Notes under the pieces: generated by a model | What the model was told of the DNA's origin: nothing | The model's database searches: none | Seen by the model: only the letters and a program-made list of their open reading frames with translations | Position numbers and translations under genes: made by a program | From: an uncultured Phascolarctobacterium sp. | GTDB lineage: Bacteria > Bacillota > Negativicutes > Acidaminococcales > Acidaminococcaceae | Assembly (NCBI GenBank): GCA_905207485.1 | Contig: CAJLLL010000039.1 | Coordinates: forward strand, 1 to 18,265 | Length of the DNA: 18,265 nt | Direction: 5' to 3' | Shown here: piece by piece, positions 6,659 to 13,554 of the stretch | Position numbering within the stretch: the first letter of the stretch is position 1 | Layout of the letters: every line of letters starts with the position of its first letter

Positions 6659-7051
6659 ATGGCAGTAGTTACTTATAATGCGACCGGCCGTCGCAAATCT
6701 TCAGTTGCACGCGTTCGCCTGGTTCCGGGTGAAGGTAAAATCATTATCAACCAGCGTGAGCTTGACGATTATTTTGGACTGAAAACTTTGGAATTAATCG
6801 TAAACCAGCCGCTTGAACTCACCGAAACCAAAGGCAAATACGATGTACTCGTAAATGTTATCGGCGGTGGCTTCTCTGGCCAGGCAGGCGCAATCCGTCA
6901 CGGCATTGCACGCGCTCTGTTAAAAGTTGACGAAGAATTCCGTCCGGCTCTTAAAAAAGCAGGTTACCTTACTCGTGACCCGCGTGAAAAAGAACGCCGT
7001 AAATACGGTCTTAAAAAAGCCCGCAAAGCAAGCCAGTTCTCCAAACGCTAA
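6659..7051 (+). CDS. rpsI: 30S ribosomal protein S9
   Basis: A 130-residue protein of the small ribosomal subunit. The start ATGRRKSSVARVRLVPGEG, the central GGGFSGQAGAIRHGIARAL, TRDPREKERRKYG and the basic tail ending in SKR are all diagnostic of S9; the tail reaches toward P-site tRNA. GGAGGAGG lies a few bases before the start. It is the last gene of the unit, followed by a strong terminator. The C-terminal KASQFSKR replaces the more common RAPQ(Y/F)SKR, a small deviation that keeps the functional SKR end. Confidence 0.98.
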   Translation: MAVVTYNATGRRKSSVARVRLVPGEGKIIINQRELDDYFGLKTLELIVNQPLELTETKGKYDVLVNVIGGGFSGQAGAIRHGIARALLKVDEEFRPALKKAGYLTRDPREKERRKYGLKKARKASQFSKR

Positions 7052-7076
7052 TATTTGGATATTGTTTGCAGACACA

Positions 7077-7113
7077 AACCCCAAAGCCTATGGCTTTGGG
7101 GTTTTATTTTTTT
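7077..7113 (+). terminator. Strong intrinsic terminator after rpsI
   Basis: AAACCCCAAAGCC (7077-7089) pairs perfectly with GGCTTTGGGGTTT (7093-7105) around a TAT loop, followed by a T-rich tail (TTTTATTTTTTT). A 13-bp perfect stem; the A-rich left side is too weak to make it clearly bidirectional. Confidence 0.93.
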
Positions 7114-7156
7114 GCCCGGCTAATTCACATATCCTTTGCTTTTTGCAGGCAGGAGT

Positions 7157-7185
7157 GCTTTAAATTTGGTCGAATTAAATATAAT
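7157..7185 (+). promoter_or_regulatory. Probable promoter for udp-deoB
   Basis: A perfect -10 TATAAT at 7180-7185, 35 bases before the udp ATG. The -35 is poor: GCTTTA at 7157-7162 with a 17-base spacer is the best candidate. A weak -35 could mean that an activator is needed, but no operator is evident. Confidence 0.5.
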
Positions 7186-7220
7186 ATAGGTTTAAGACAA
7201 AGTGGTTTGGAGGTAAAACA

Positions 7221-8009
7221 ATGAAAAACTATGCTTTAGAAGATGAGATATTATATCATGTAGGCCTTTCTCGTAAAATGCTGCAAGGGGCGGAATATGC
7301 CCTGCTTCCGGGAGACCCGGGCAGAGTAGAGGCACTGGCAAAAGCCATAGGACCGGCAAAGTTTTTGAATGCACACCGCGAGTACACAAGCTGGCTTGCA
7401 GATGCCGAGAACAAAAAAGTTTTGGTTTGTTCAACCGGCATGGGCGGGCCGTCCGTTGCTATTGGAATGGAAGAACTGGCGCGGTTGGGCGTAAAAAATT
7501 TTATTCGTGTTGGCACAACAGGTTCAATACAGGAACATGTTAATCTGGGCGATGTTATAATTAATAACGCTGCAGTGCGTTTAGAAGGTACTTCTACGCA
7601 TTATGCGCCAATAAATTTTCCTGCCGTGGCAGATTTAAAACTAACTAATGCATTGGCATATTCTGCCGAAGAAATGGATATACCGCATCATGTTGGCATT
7701 TCAGTATCTTCTGATACTTTTTGGCCCGGTCAGGAACGGTATGACAGTTTTACAGGCTATGTTTGCAATAATTTGCGCGGCACACTTAAAGAATGGCAGC
7801 AGCTTGGCGCATTGAACTATGAAATGGAAACGGCTGCGCTGTTTGTTGTCGCTCAGGCTTTCGGGCTTAAAGCTGCTTCTATTTGCGGTGTTATTGCCAA
7901 ACGTACGCAAAGCGAAAGCGTAGCGCCGCCGGAAGTATACGAACTGGCATCTCAGCGCTTTTGCGCAGTTGTTAATCATGCTTTGCATGTATTGCTTAAG
8001 GAGGAATAG
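7221..8009 (+). CDS. udp: Uridine phosphorylase
   Basis: A 262-residue cytoplasmic enzyme that splits uridine with phosphate into uracil and ribose-1-phosphate. It follows E. coli Udp closely in motif order: LLPGDPGRVE (phosphate loop, residues 29-37), CSTGMGGPS (70-78), RVGTTGSIQ (96-104), FPAVADL, SSDTFWPGQERYD (163-175, including the uracil-binding Gln171 and Arg173 pair) and NYEMETAAL (199-207, ribose-binding Glu). The FWPGQERYD motif separates uridine phosphorylases from purine nucleoside phosphorylases of the same fold. GGAGG at 7209-7213 supports the start. The next gene, deoB, starts three bases after its stop, so the ribose-1-phosphate made here is passed to the next enzyme in the same operon. 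Confidence 0.94.
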   Translation: MKNYALEDEILYHVGLSRKMLQGAEYALLPGDPGRVEALAKAIGPAKFLNAHREYTSWLADAENKKVLVCSTGMGGPSVAIGMEELARLGVKNFIRVGTTGSIQEHVNLGDVIINNAAVRLEGTSTHYAPINFPAVADLKLTNALAYSAEEMDIPHHVGISVSSDTFWPGQERYDSFTGYVCNNLRGTLKEWQQLGALNYEMETAALFVVAQAFGLKAASICGVIAKRTQSESVAPPEVYELASQRFCAVVNHALHVLLKEE

Positions 8010-8011
8010 TT

Positions 8012-9241
8012 ATGGCAAGAGCTATAATATTGCTGCTTGATTCATTTGGCATTGGCAATGCTGCCGATGCCGCCCGGTTTGGCGATGAAGGTGCCGATAC
8101 GCTTGGGCATATTTGTGATTGGATGGCGGCTAACCGTAAAAAGTCCGATGGAAGTCCTGCTTTATTGCAGCTTCCCAATATGGCTCGGCTGGGGCTTGCC
8201 AAAGCAGCGGAATTAAGCCGCGGCGAAAACCTTAACTATAGTATAGCTCCGGAGAATACAGCTGTCGAAGGGGCATATACCTATGCCAGTGAAGTAAGTC
8301 GCGGTAAGGATACTTTAAGCGGCCACTGGGAAATGATGGGTGTGCCTGTAAATTTTGAGTGGGGCTATTTCCCGGATAAGCCTGAATGTTTTCCACCGGA
8401 ACTTGTGGAGGCTATTATCCGTGAAGGCGGCCTGCCAGGAGTGCTTGGAGAAAAACACGCCAGTGGAACAGAAATTATTAAAGAACTTGGCGAGGAACAT
8501 ATAAAAAGCGGTAAACCGATAATTTATACCAGTGCGGACAGCGTTTTGCAGATTGCTGCCCATGAAGAAGCTTTTGGGCTGGAACGGTTGTATGATTTGT
8601 GCAAAATTTGTTATGAACTGGTTAAGCCTTACCGTATTGCACGTATTATTGCGCGTCCCTTTGTTGGAACTTGCGCAGAAGATTTTGTGCGCACCGGCAA
8701 CAGACATGATTATGCAGTGCCTGCGCCGGAGCCGACTCTTTTGGATAAATTGACGGAAGCTGGCGGCAACGTATATGCTGTTGGCAAAATTGCTGATATT
8801 TTTGCGCATCGTGGAATCAGCAGGCATTACCCGGCAGCGGGATTGGAAGCAATTTTTGATGCCAGCAAACAAGCGGTGGCAGATGCGCCGGATAATACGC
8901 TGGTGTTCAGCAATTTTGTTGATTTTGATTCTTCGTACGGACACAGGCGCAACGCTTTAGGGTATGGCGAAGCGCTTGAATATTTTGACAGCCGCCTGGC
9001 GGAGATTTTGGAACAGTTAAAAGATAATGATTTGCTGCTGATAACCGCTGACCATGGCTGCGACCCGACATGGAAGGGCAGCGACCATACGCGCGAACAT
9101 ATACCGGTGCTGTTTTACAGTAAAGGCATTAAACCGCAGCAGCTTGCGCCGATGCCTTCGTTTAGCTGCATTGGGCAGACATTGGCAGCGCATTTGGGAT
9201 TGCAGCCGCTTGCACACGGAACAGCGGCAACTTTTAAATAA
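8012..9241 (+). CDS. deoB: Phosphopentomutase
   Basis: A 409-residue cytoplasmic metalloenzyme of the alkaline phosphatase fold that interconverts ribose-1-phosphate (or the deoxy form) and the 5-phosphate. N-terminal LLLDSFGIGNA has metal-binding Asp10. KDTLSGHWEMMG places the phosphorylated Thr at residue 101. LITADHGCDPTWKGSDHTREH near the end holds Asp347, His348, Asp351, His359 and His363. Length is a little above the usual ~395. Its ribosome binding site AAGGAGG lies in the last codons of udp. Together udp and deoB feed the ribose of uridine into the pentose phosphate pathway; no nucleoside transporter or cytidine deaminase is adjacent. Confidence 0.96.
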   Translation: MARAIILLLDSFGIGNAADAARFGDEGADTLGHICDWMAANRKKSDGSPALLQLPNMARLGLAKAAELSRGENLNYSIAPENTAVEGAYTYASEVSRGKDTLSGHWEMMGVPVNFEWGYFPDKPECFPPELVEAIIREGGLPGVLGEKHASGTEIIKELGEEHIKSGKPIIYTSADSVLQIAAHEEAFGLERLYDLCKICYELVKPYRIARIIARPFVGTCAEDFVRTGNRHDYAVPAPEPTLLDKLTEAGGNVYAVGKIADIFAHRGISRHYPAAGLEAIFDASKQAVADAPDNTLVFSNFVDFDSSYGHRRNALGYGEALEYFDSRLAEILEQLKDNDLLLITADHGCDPTWKGSDHTREHIPVLFYSKGIKPQQLAPMPSFSCIGQTLAAHLGLQPLAHGTAATFK

Positions 9242-9255
9242 ACGGGGTGAATGAT

Positions 9256-9840
9256 ATGAAAAAACTTAATTTGTTTTTTATACTGGCTTTAATTTGTTGT
9301 GCTTTTATGGGCTTTACCCCCAAAGCTATGGCTGCTTTTGCCGAACAGCCTGCAACTTTGGTTGTGTTTGACCGCAGCGGCAACGTAACGCAGGATGTGT
9401 ACCGCATATGGCGCGAACCTGTAAGATGGGCTTATCATTTCCCGGATTTTAAAATGGTAGATAATGCTACCGCTAAGGCTGTGGCAGCCGAGAAAATTTT
9501 TACTCCTAAGGGCAAAGTAAAAATTAATGCTGCTGTAATGCAGAGCATTGCCGAAGAAGCACAGATAGAAGCATTGGTGCTGGTAATGGTTGATGATTTG
9601 GATTCCTTTATGGTTAACCGCTTTTTCGGTTTTGGCAGTGATTTTGATGATACTTACATTGAAACTATTGCCAACGCGGATATTTATGTATACCGGCATG
9701 ACGGCAACAGATTCTCGGAAAAAGAAATTTTCGAGCGTGATGTAGAGCCTATGGGCAACCAGAAAGACCCGGTAGACATTATGAAATGGGCAATCTGCAA
9801 ACAGGTGAACCTGATGGAAGGACGTCCGATTATTGAATGA
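9256..9840 (+). CDS. Secreted protein of unknown function
   Basis: I do not recognise this 194-residue protein. It starts with a clear Sec signal peptide: K2-K3, a hydrophobic core at residues 5-20 and a likely signal peptidase site after A-M-A (26) or A-A (27). The mature part, about 168 residues, reads as mixed alpha/beta with no Cys-rich or repeat pattern; it has a conserved-looking VDDLDSF segment and FFGFGSDFDDTY. The only cysteine in the mature part is in AICKQ near the C-terminus. The frame also allows a GTG at 9247, but ATG 9256 is better: GGGGTG at 9244-9249 is correctly spaced for it, and the signal peptide then starts MKK. It begins 14 bases after deoB with no terminator between, so it is probably the third gene of that transcript, although its role in nucleoside salvage is not evident. 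Confidence 0.75.
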   Translation: MKKLNLFFILALICCAFMGFTPKAMAAFAEQPATLVVFDRSGNVTQDVYRIWREPVRWAYHFPDFKMVDNATAKAVAAEKIFTPKGKVKINAAVMQSIAEEAQIEALVLVMVDDLDSFMVNRFFGFGSDFDDTYIETIANADIYVYRHDGNRFSEKEIFERDVEPMGNQKDPVDIMKWAICKQVNLMEGRPIIE

Positions 9841-9842
9841 TA

Positions 9843-9890
9843 ATACAAAATATTGAGGATAAAAAACTTTAAATATACAATATTTTGTAG
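9843..9890. promoter_or_regulatory. Two NrdR-box-like elements upstream of the NrdD-like gene
   Basis: Box 1 is ATACAAAATATTGAGG (9843-9858); box 2 is ATACAATATTTTGTAG (9875-9890). From memory the NrdR box consensus is acaCwATATaTwGtgt; each element matches at about 12 of 16 positions, including the ACAA/ATAT/TTG core. They start 32 bases apart, the three-helical-turn spacing described for paired NrdR boxes. Box 2 ends seven bases before the -35. The same bases can be read as a 12-bp inverted repeat (TACAAAATATTG 9844-9855 with CAATATTTTGTA 9878-9889), but no T run follows, so a terminator is less likely. Confidence 0.5.
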
Positions 9891-9897
9891 AAAAGGC

Positions 9898-9926
9898 TTT
9901 ACAAATAATTATTATTGTTTTATAAT
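9898..9926 (+). promoter_or_regulatory. Promoter of the NrdD-like small gene
   Basis: TTTACA (9898-9903), a 17-base spacer and a perfect -10 TATAAT (9921-9926). The -10 ends 33 bases before the ATG at 9960. The NrdR-like pair sits directly upstream. Confidence 0.75.
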
Positions 9927-9959
9927 ATGGTCATGAAACAGATTTGAGGAGTGAGTTTT

Positions 9960-10232
9960 ATGACATACGAAATGGACGGCATTAAAGTTAACTGCACAGA
10001 AGGTATCAGCAAAGAAGAAGCTGCAATTTATTTAAAAGAACAGATGCAGGCAAGGCCTCATGAAACTTTGCTTTCTGTGGATTTAAGCCTTAGCGGCGAT
10101 AATGTGGTGGTAAAACCGCATTATGATACCATCGTAAGAGTACGCCGTATTACCGGCTATCTCAGTACGCTGCCGCGTTTTAACGATGCCAAAAAAGCAG
10201 AAGTTGCCGACCGCGTATGCCATTTGCAATGA
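9960..10232 (+). CDS. Stand-alone NrdD-type glycyl-radical-like domain protein
   Basis: A 90-residue cytoplasmic protein. Residues 62-90 resemble the C-terminal glycyl-radical end of anaerobic ribonucleotide reductase: RRITGYLS (62-69) parallels E. coli NrdD RTCGYLG, whose glycine carries the radical, and RFNDAKKAEVADRVCHL (73-89) parallels RPFNAGKQEEVKRRVKHL. The candidate radical residue is Gly66. The Cys-X2-Cys pairs that bind zinc in full NrdD are absent, as are the ten-stranded barrel and catalytic cysteines; the only cysteines are 12 and 87. Residues 1-58 look like a small alpha/beta module and are unlike anything I recognise. The start is ATG 9960, with GAGGAG at 9946-9951; the in-frame GTG at 9951 lies within that site. 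It has its own promoter and terminator, so it is monocistronic. Small proteins like this are often annotated as anaerobic ribonucleoside-triphosphate reductase by motif alone; function is unproven. Confidence 0.8.
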   Translation: MTYEMDGIKVNCTEGISKEEAAIYLKEQMQARPHETLLSVDLSLSGDNVVVKPHYDTIVRVRRITGYLSTLPRFNDAKKAEVADRVCHLQ

Positions 10233-10242
10233 TATAAAAAAC

Positions 10243-10274
10243 AAGCCTTCCGCTTTATGCCGGAAGGCTTTTTT
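10243..10274 (+). terminator. Intrinsic terminator after the NrdD-like gene
   Basis: AAGCCTTCCG (10243-10252) pairs perfectly with CGGAAGGCTT (10261-10270) around an 8-base loop, followed by T6 (10269-10274). Confidence 0.92.
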
Positions 10275-10323
10275 ATTTTGCCGCAGTATTGTATAATATT
10301 TAAAAAACAAAAAGGAGCAGTTT

Positions 10324-11544
10324 ATGCGCAATTACACAAAAATATATATAACACCTAAAGGGGAACGTGCCGCCAGAGGCGGGCATCCATGGGTTTATGC
10401 CGATGAAATTACCAATATTGAAGGAAGTTACCAAAACGGCGATTTGGTTGATGTTGTAACCAACAAAGGCAAATATATCGGTACCGGTTTCATTAACGAT
10501 AACAGTAAAATAAGGGTAAGGATAATTTCTGCCAATACCAATGACAAATTTGACAATGCTTTTTGGCAGCGCCGTTTGCAGTATGCTGTTGATTACCGCC
10601 GCACGGTTATGCCCGGTGATGATTTTAAATGCTGCCGTTTAATTTTTGGCGAAGCAGATATGTTTCCGGGTCTTACAGTAGACCGTTTTAATGACATTTT
10701 GGTTACTCAGACTTTATCGCTTGGGATAGAACTGCGCAAAGAGCTGATTTTTACGCAGCTTTTGGATATTTTGCGCAGCAGCGGTGAAAACATCCGCGGC
10801 ATTTATGAGCGCAATGATGTAAAAATACGCGAACTGGAAGGCATGACGGAAAATAAAGGCTGGTTTATGCCGGAAACCGTTGCCGATAAAAATCCCGTAA
10901 CAGAAATTGCCGAAAACGGCATCCGTTACAGCGTTGATGTGGAAAACGGACAGAAAACCGGCTTTTTCCTTGACCAAAAATATAACCGCCAGGCAGTTGC
11001 TCGTATTGCCAAAGGCAAACATGTTCTTGATTGCTTTACCCATACCGGCGCTTTTGCGCTGAATGCGGCAGCAGGCGGTGCGGCATCCGTAACGGCTGTG
11101 GACGTATCTGCCGAAGCAGTGCGCATGACCGGAATTAACGCAGAAAAGAACGGTTTTAAGGATGTTGTAAAATCTTTGGAAGCAAATGTTTTTGATTTGC
11201 TGACGAAGCTGGCAGAAGAAAAATCGCATGCCTACGATTTTATTATTCTTGACCCGCCGGCATTTACAAAATCTGGCAGTACGGTTAAAAATGCCATTCG
11301 TGGTTATAAGGAAATTAATTTAAAAGCAATGAAACTTCTGCCGCGCGGTGGATATCTGGCAACATGTTCCTGCTCTCACTTCATGAAAGAAGAATATTTT
11401 GTGCAGATGCTTAAAGATGCTGCACGTGATGCCTGCGTAAATCTGCGCCAGATTGAAGCGCGCCAGCAGTCGCCTGACCATCCTGTTTTATGGAACGTGC
11501 CGGAAACCTATTATTTGAAGTTTTATATTTTCCAGGTTGTTTAA
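10324..11544 (+). CDS. rlmI: 23S rRNA (cytosine-C5)-methyltransferase, RlmI/YccW family
   Basis: A 406-residue cytoplasmic enzyme. The N-terminal ~75 residues form a PUA RNA-binding domain (GERAARGGHPWVYADEI, residues 13-29). A linker domain follows with FPGLTVDRF (114-122). The Rossmann methyltransferase part has SAM motif I LDCFTHTGAFAL (235-246), acidic Asp260 in TAVDVS, motif IV DPPAF (310-314) and motif VI TCSCSHF (347-353). The cysteines in motif VI are typical of RNA m5C enzymes; E. coli RlmI modifies C1962 of 23S rRNA, and I infer the same target. AAGGAG at 10312-10317 supports the start, and a TATAAT at 10292-10297 is a possible -10 with no good -35. Both neighbours have their own signals, so it is probably monocistronic. 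No terminator is obvious right after it. Confidence 0.9.
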   Translation: MRNYTKIYITPKGERAARGGHPWVYADEITNIEGSYQNGDLVDVVTNKGKYIGTGFINDNSKIRVRIISANTNDKFDNAFWQRRLQYAVDYRRTVMPGDDFKCCRLIFGEADMFPGLTVDRFNDILVTQTLSLGIELRKELIFTQLLDILRSSGENIRGIYERNDVKIRELEGMTENKGWFMPETVADKNPVTEIAENGIRYSVDVENGQKTGFFLDQKYNRQAVARIAKGKHVLDCFTHTGAFALNAAAGGAASVTAVDVSAEAVRMTGINAEKNGFKDVVKSLEANVFDLLTKLAEEKSHAYDFIILDPPAFTKSGSTVKNAIRGYKEINLKAMKLLPRGGYLATCSCSHFMKEEYFVQMLKDAARDACVNLRQIEARQQSPDHPVLWNVPETYYLKFYIFQVV

Positions 11545-11726
11545 TATAAAATAACAAATGCAAAAGGCGTTTTTATACACGTTAGTTAATTTAAAAACTT
11601 AGTGTTAAAATTTTAACGTTTTAAGAGGCGTTTTGTTAACACTTAAGTTAAATTTATTTAAAAACTGTACAAAATTAAGTATATAGTGTATCATATTAGT
11701 AATTATATTTTTAGGAGGGCTTTTTT
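11545..11726 (+). promoter_or_regulatory. AT-rich regulatory region with inverted repeat and promoter
   Basis: AACTTAGTGTTAA (11596-11608) and TTAACACTTAAGTT (11636-11649) form an inverted repeat with one bulged base. AGGCGTTTT occurs twice (11565-11573 and 11626-11634), and TTAAAATTTTAA lies inside the inverted repeat. A promoter candidate follows: TGTACA (11666-11671), 17-base spacer, TATCAT (11689-11694). A strong AGGAGGG (11713-11719) serves the next gene. The repeats could be an operator, or the hairpin could end transcription from the methyltransferase gene, although no long T run follows. Confidence 0.45.
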
Positions 11727-12155
11727 ATGAGCAAAGCTGCAAATTTTGACAAATTCCTTGCAGAAAATAAAATTACCTGTTTTGCCAAAGAAGAAGTAAA
11801 AAATGATCTGCATACGGTAGTATACCGCGCACATATGGAAGTAAGTGGGCAAATGCTGCCGACTATGGTTGTAACCGATGACAGCATTTATACCATGATT
11901 CAGGTACGTGTTGCAGCCGCTGTTATTAATGATGACAACAAAAAGGCAGTGCTTGAGCATATTAATGCTTTGAACGGCAAATTTAAAGTATTCAAGTATT
12001 ATATCAGTGATAATGGTGATATTTGCCTGGATAGCTGCCTTACCGATACCGAAGAAAGTTTCGACCCGAGGCTTATTCATACCGTTATCGATGTTATTTT
12101 GAGACATTTAACAGAAGAATACCCCAATTTAATGAGTCTTGTTTGGGCAAAATAA
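11727..12155 (+). CDS. YbjN-domain protein
   Basis: A 142-residue soluble protein. The fold pattern, an N-terminal helix, then five antiparallel strands (HTVVYRAHMEV, MLPTMVVTD, YTMIQVRVAA), a helix (NKKAVLEHINALNG), two more strands (KFKVFKYYIS, GDICLDSCLTD) and a C-terminal helix, is that of YbjN/type III secretion chaperone-like proteins (PF10722). I base this on pattern and recall, not on invariant catalytic residues; the family has none. YbjN-type proteins are mostly of unknown role. The start has an excellent AGGAGGG seven bases upstream. The next gene follows after 22 bases without a terminator, so it is probably the first gene of an operon with the transporter-like genes. Confidence 0.65.
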   Translation: MSKAANFDKFLAENKITCFAKEEVKNDLHTVVYRAHMEVSGQMLPTMVVTDDSIYTMIQVRVAAAVINDDNKKAVLEHINALNGKFKVFKYYISDNGDICLDSCLTDTEESFDPRLIHTVIDVILRHLTEEYPNLMSLVWAK

Positions 12156-12177
12156 GGCATAAATAGGAGTTGGTTAT

Positions 12178-13515
12178 ATGGATCCTCTTGGGTCTGTGCT
12201 AGAGTGTATTATTGTTTTAGTCCTTATTTTATTGAATGGTTTGCTTTCAATGCTGGAAATGGCGGTGGTGTCTTCACGCAAAAGCCGCCTGGAACAGCTT
12301 GCCGAAGAGGGCAGCAAAAGCGCGGCTTATATTGCCAAACTTGCCGATGAACCTACGGTGTTTTTATCAACCGTACAGATAGGCATTACGCTTGTCGGCA
12401 TCGGCACCGGCGTATACAGCGGCGCTATGCTGGCGGCGCCTTTGGAAGTGCTGCTGCGCAAAATACCGTTTATGGTGCCTTATGCGGCGTTTGTTTCGTA
12501 TTCCACAGTAGTTGTACTCGTAACTTATTTAAGCCTTATCTTGGGCGAACTGTTGCCTAAAAAGCTGGCACTTAACAACCCCGAAAAAGTGGCAATGTTT
12601 TTTGCCCGCTTTATCAAAACATTAATTATGCTTTTCCGCCCGCTTACGATTTTCTTAAGCGTATCTACAACGGTGCTGCTGCGTGTTATAGGCGTTAAGC
12701 CTAATGAGGAGCCGCCCGTAACGGAAGAAGAAGTACGCGTGCTGATTGAGCAGGGGCGTGAGCATGGTGTTTTTGATGACCGCGAGCAGATGATGATTGA
12801 AAACGTTTTCGCACTCGATGATTTGCGTGTCAGTGAAATTATGACTCCGCGCACTAAAATTGAGTGGCTGGATTTAAACGATTCGCCGGATGTTCAATTT
12901 TCTGAAATGTCAGAAAAAATGTATTCTTGCTTTGTCGTTGCGGAAAATGACCTTGAGCATGTTGCCGGCGTTGTGTATACCAAAAGAGTTTTTGCTTCGT
13001 GGCTGCATGGCGGCGAGCGAGACTTACGCAAGTTTATTCAGCAGCCATTGTATGTACCGGAGGCAATGCACACGCAAAGCCTGCTTGATATGTTCAAGGT
13101 TAAACGCATTAAAGTGGCGCTGGTAATGGACGAGTTTGGCGGGCTTGCCGGTATGGTAACGTTAAGGGATGTTATTGAACATCTTGTAGGCGATTTGCCT
13201 TCGTATGACGAGGACGTCAAACAGGAAATTGTACAGCGTGAAGACGGTACATGGCTTGTTGACGGCATGCTGCCAATCAGCGAGTTTAAGGATTATTTTG
13301 AGTTTGAGGAACTGCCTTTGGAGGAAAAGAACGGTTATAATACCGTTGCCGGTTTTGTTGTAACCAATATCGGGCATATTCCGCAGGCAGGCAACCACTT
13401 TGTATGGGAAGGCTTCTGTTTTGAGGTTATAGATATGGATGGCACACGCGTGGACAAAGTTTTGGTTACGCAGCTTCCTCAGCCTGAAACAGATGCAGGG
13501 GATGAAGGTTTATAA
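12178..13515 (+). CDS. CorC/HlyC-family membrane protein (CNNM-type, CBS domains)
   Basis: A 445-residue inner-membrane protein. Domains in order: a CNNM/DUF21 membrane domain (residues 1 to ~180; helices near 8-30, 60-85, 103-125 and 148-172, with LNGLLSMLEMAVVSSRKSRLEQLAEEGS at the start as in the family), a CBS pair (roughly 219-275 and 285-342, with SEIMTPRTKIEWLD and VMDEFGGLAGMVTLRDVIEHLVGD) and a C-terminal CorC_HlyC domain (~360-440). Relatives export or regulate Mg2+ (CorB/CorC, MpfA) with MgATP bound by the CBS pair; the old name hemolysin is misleading. AGGAG about eight bases upstream supports the start. It probably shares a transcript with the YbjN-like gene before it. Confidence 0.92.
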   Translation: MDPLGSVLECIIVLVLILLNGLLSMLEMAVVSSRKSRLEQLAEEGSKSAAYIAKLADEPTVFLSTVQIGITLVGIGTGVYSGAMLAAPLEVLLRKIPFMVPYAAFVSYSTVVVLVTYLSLILGELLPKKLALNNPEKVAMFFARFIKTLIMLFRPLTIFLSVSTTVLLRVIGVKPNEEPPVTEEEVRVLIEQGREHGVFDDREQMMIENVFALDDLRVSEIMTPRTKIEWLDLNDSPDVQFSEMSEKMYSCFVVAENDLEHVAGVVYTKRVFASWLHGGERDLRKFIQQPLYVPEAMHTQSLLDMFKVKRIKVALVMDEFGGLAGMVTLRDVIEHLVGDLPSYDEDVKQEIVQREDGTWLVDGMLPISEFKDYFEFEELPLEEKNGYNTVAGFVVTNIGHIPQAGNHFVWEGFCFEVIDMDGTRVDKVLVTQLPQPETDAGDEGL

Positions 13516-13516
13516 A

Positions 13517-13534
13517 AATGGCAGCGTTGCCATT
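13517..13534 (+). repeat. Intercistronic hairpin before cstA
   Basis: AATGGCA (13517-13523) pairs with TGCCATT (13528-13534) around GCGT, between the corC-like stop and the cstA ribosome binding site. No T run follows. It could stabilise or process the mRNA between the two cistrons. Confidence 0.45.
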
Positions 13535-13554
13535 GAAGATGGGAGGAGACGCAA

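Noticed and set aside
9844..9889. A 12-bp inverted repeat read as a terminator of the deoB transcript
   Set aside because: The loop is 22 bases and no T run follows the right arm. Paired operator boxes explain the symmetry and spacing better, although a weak terminator is not excluded.
11674..11689. An NrdR-like half site (ACACTATATA on the minus strand) overlapping the promoter of the YbjN-like gene
   Set aside because: Only one half matches well, and no second box lies 31-32 bases on either side. An AT-rich promoter gives such matches by chance.
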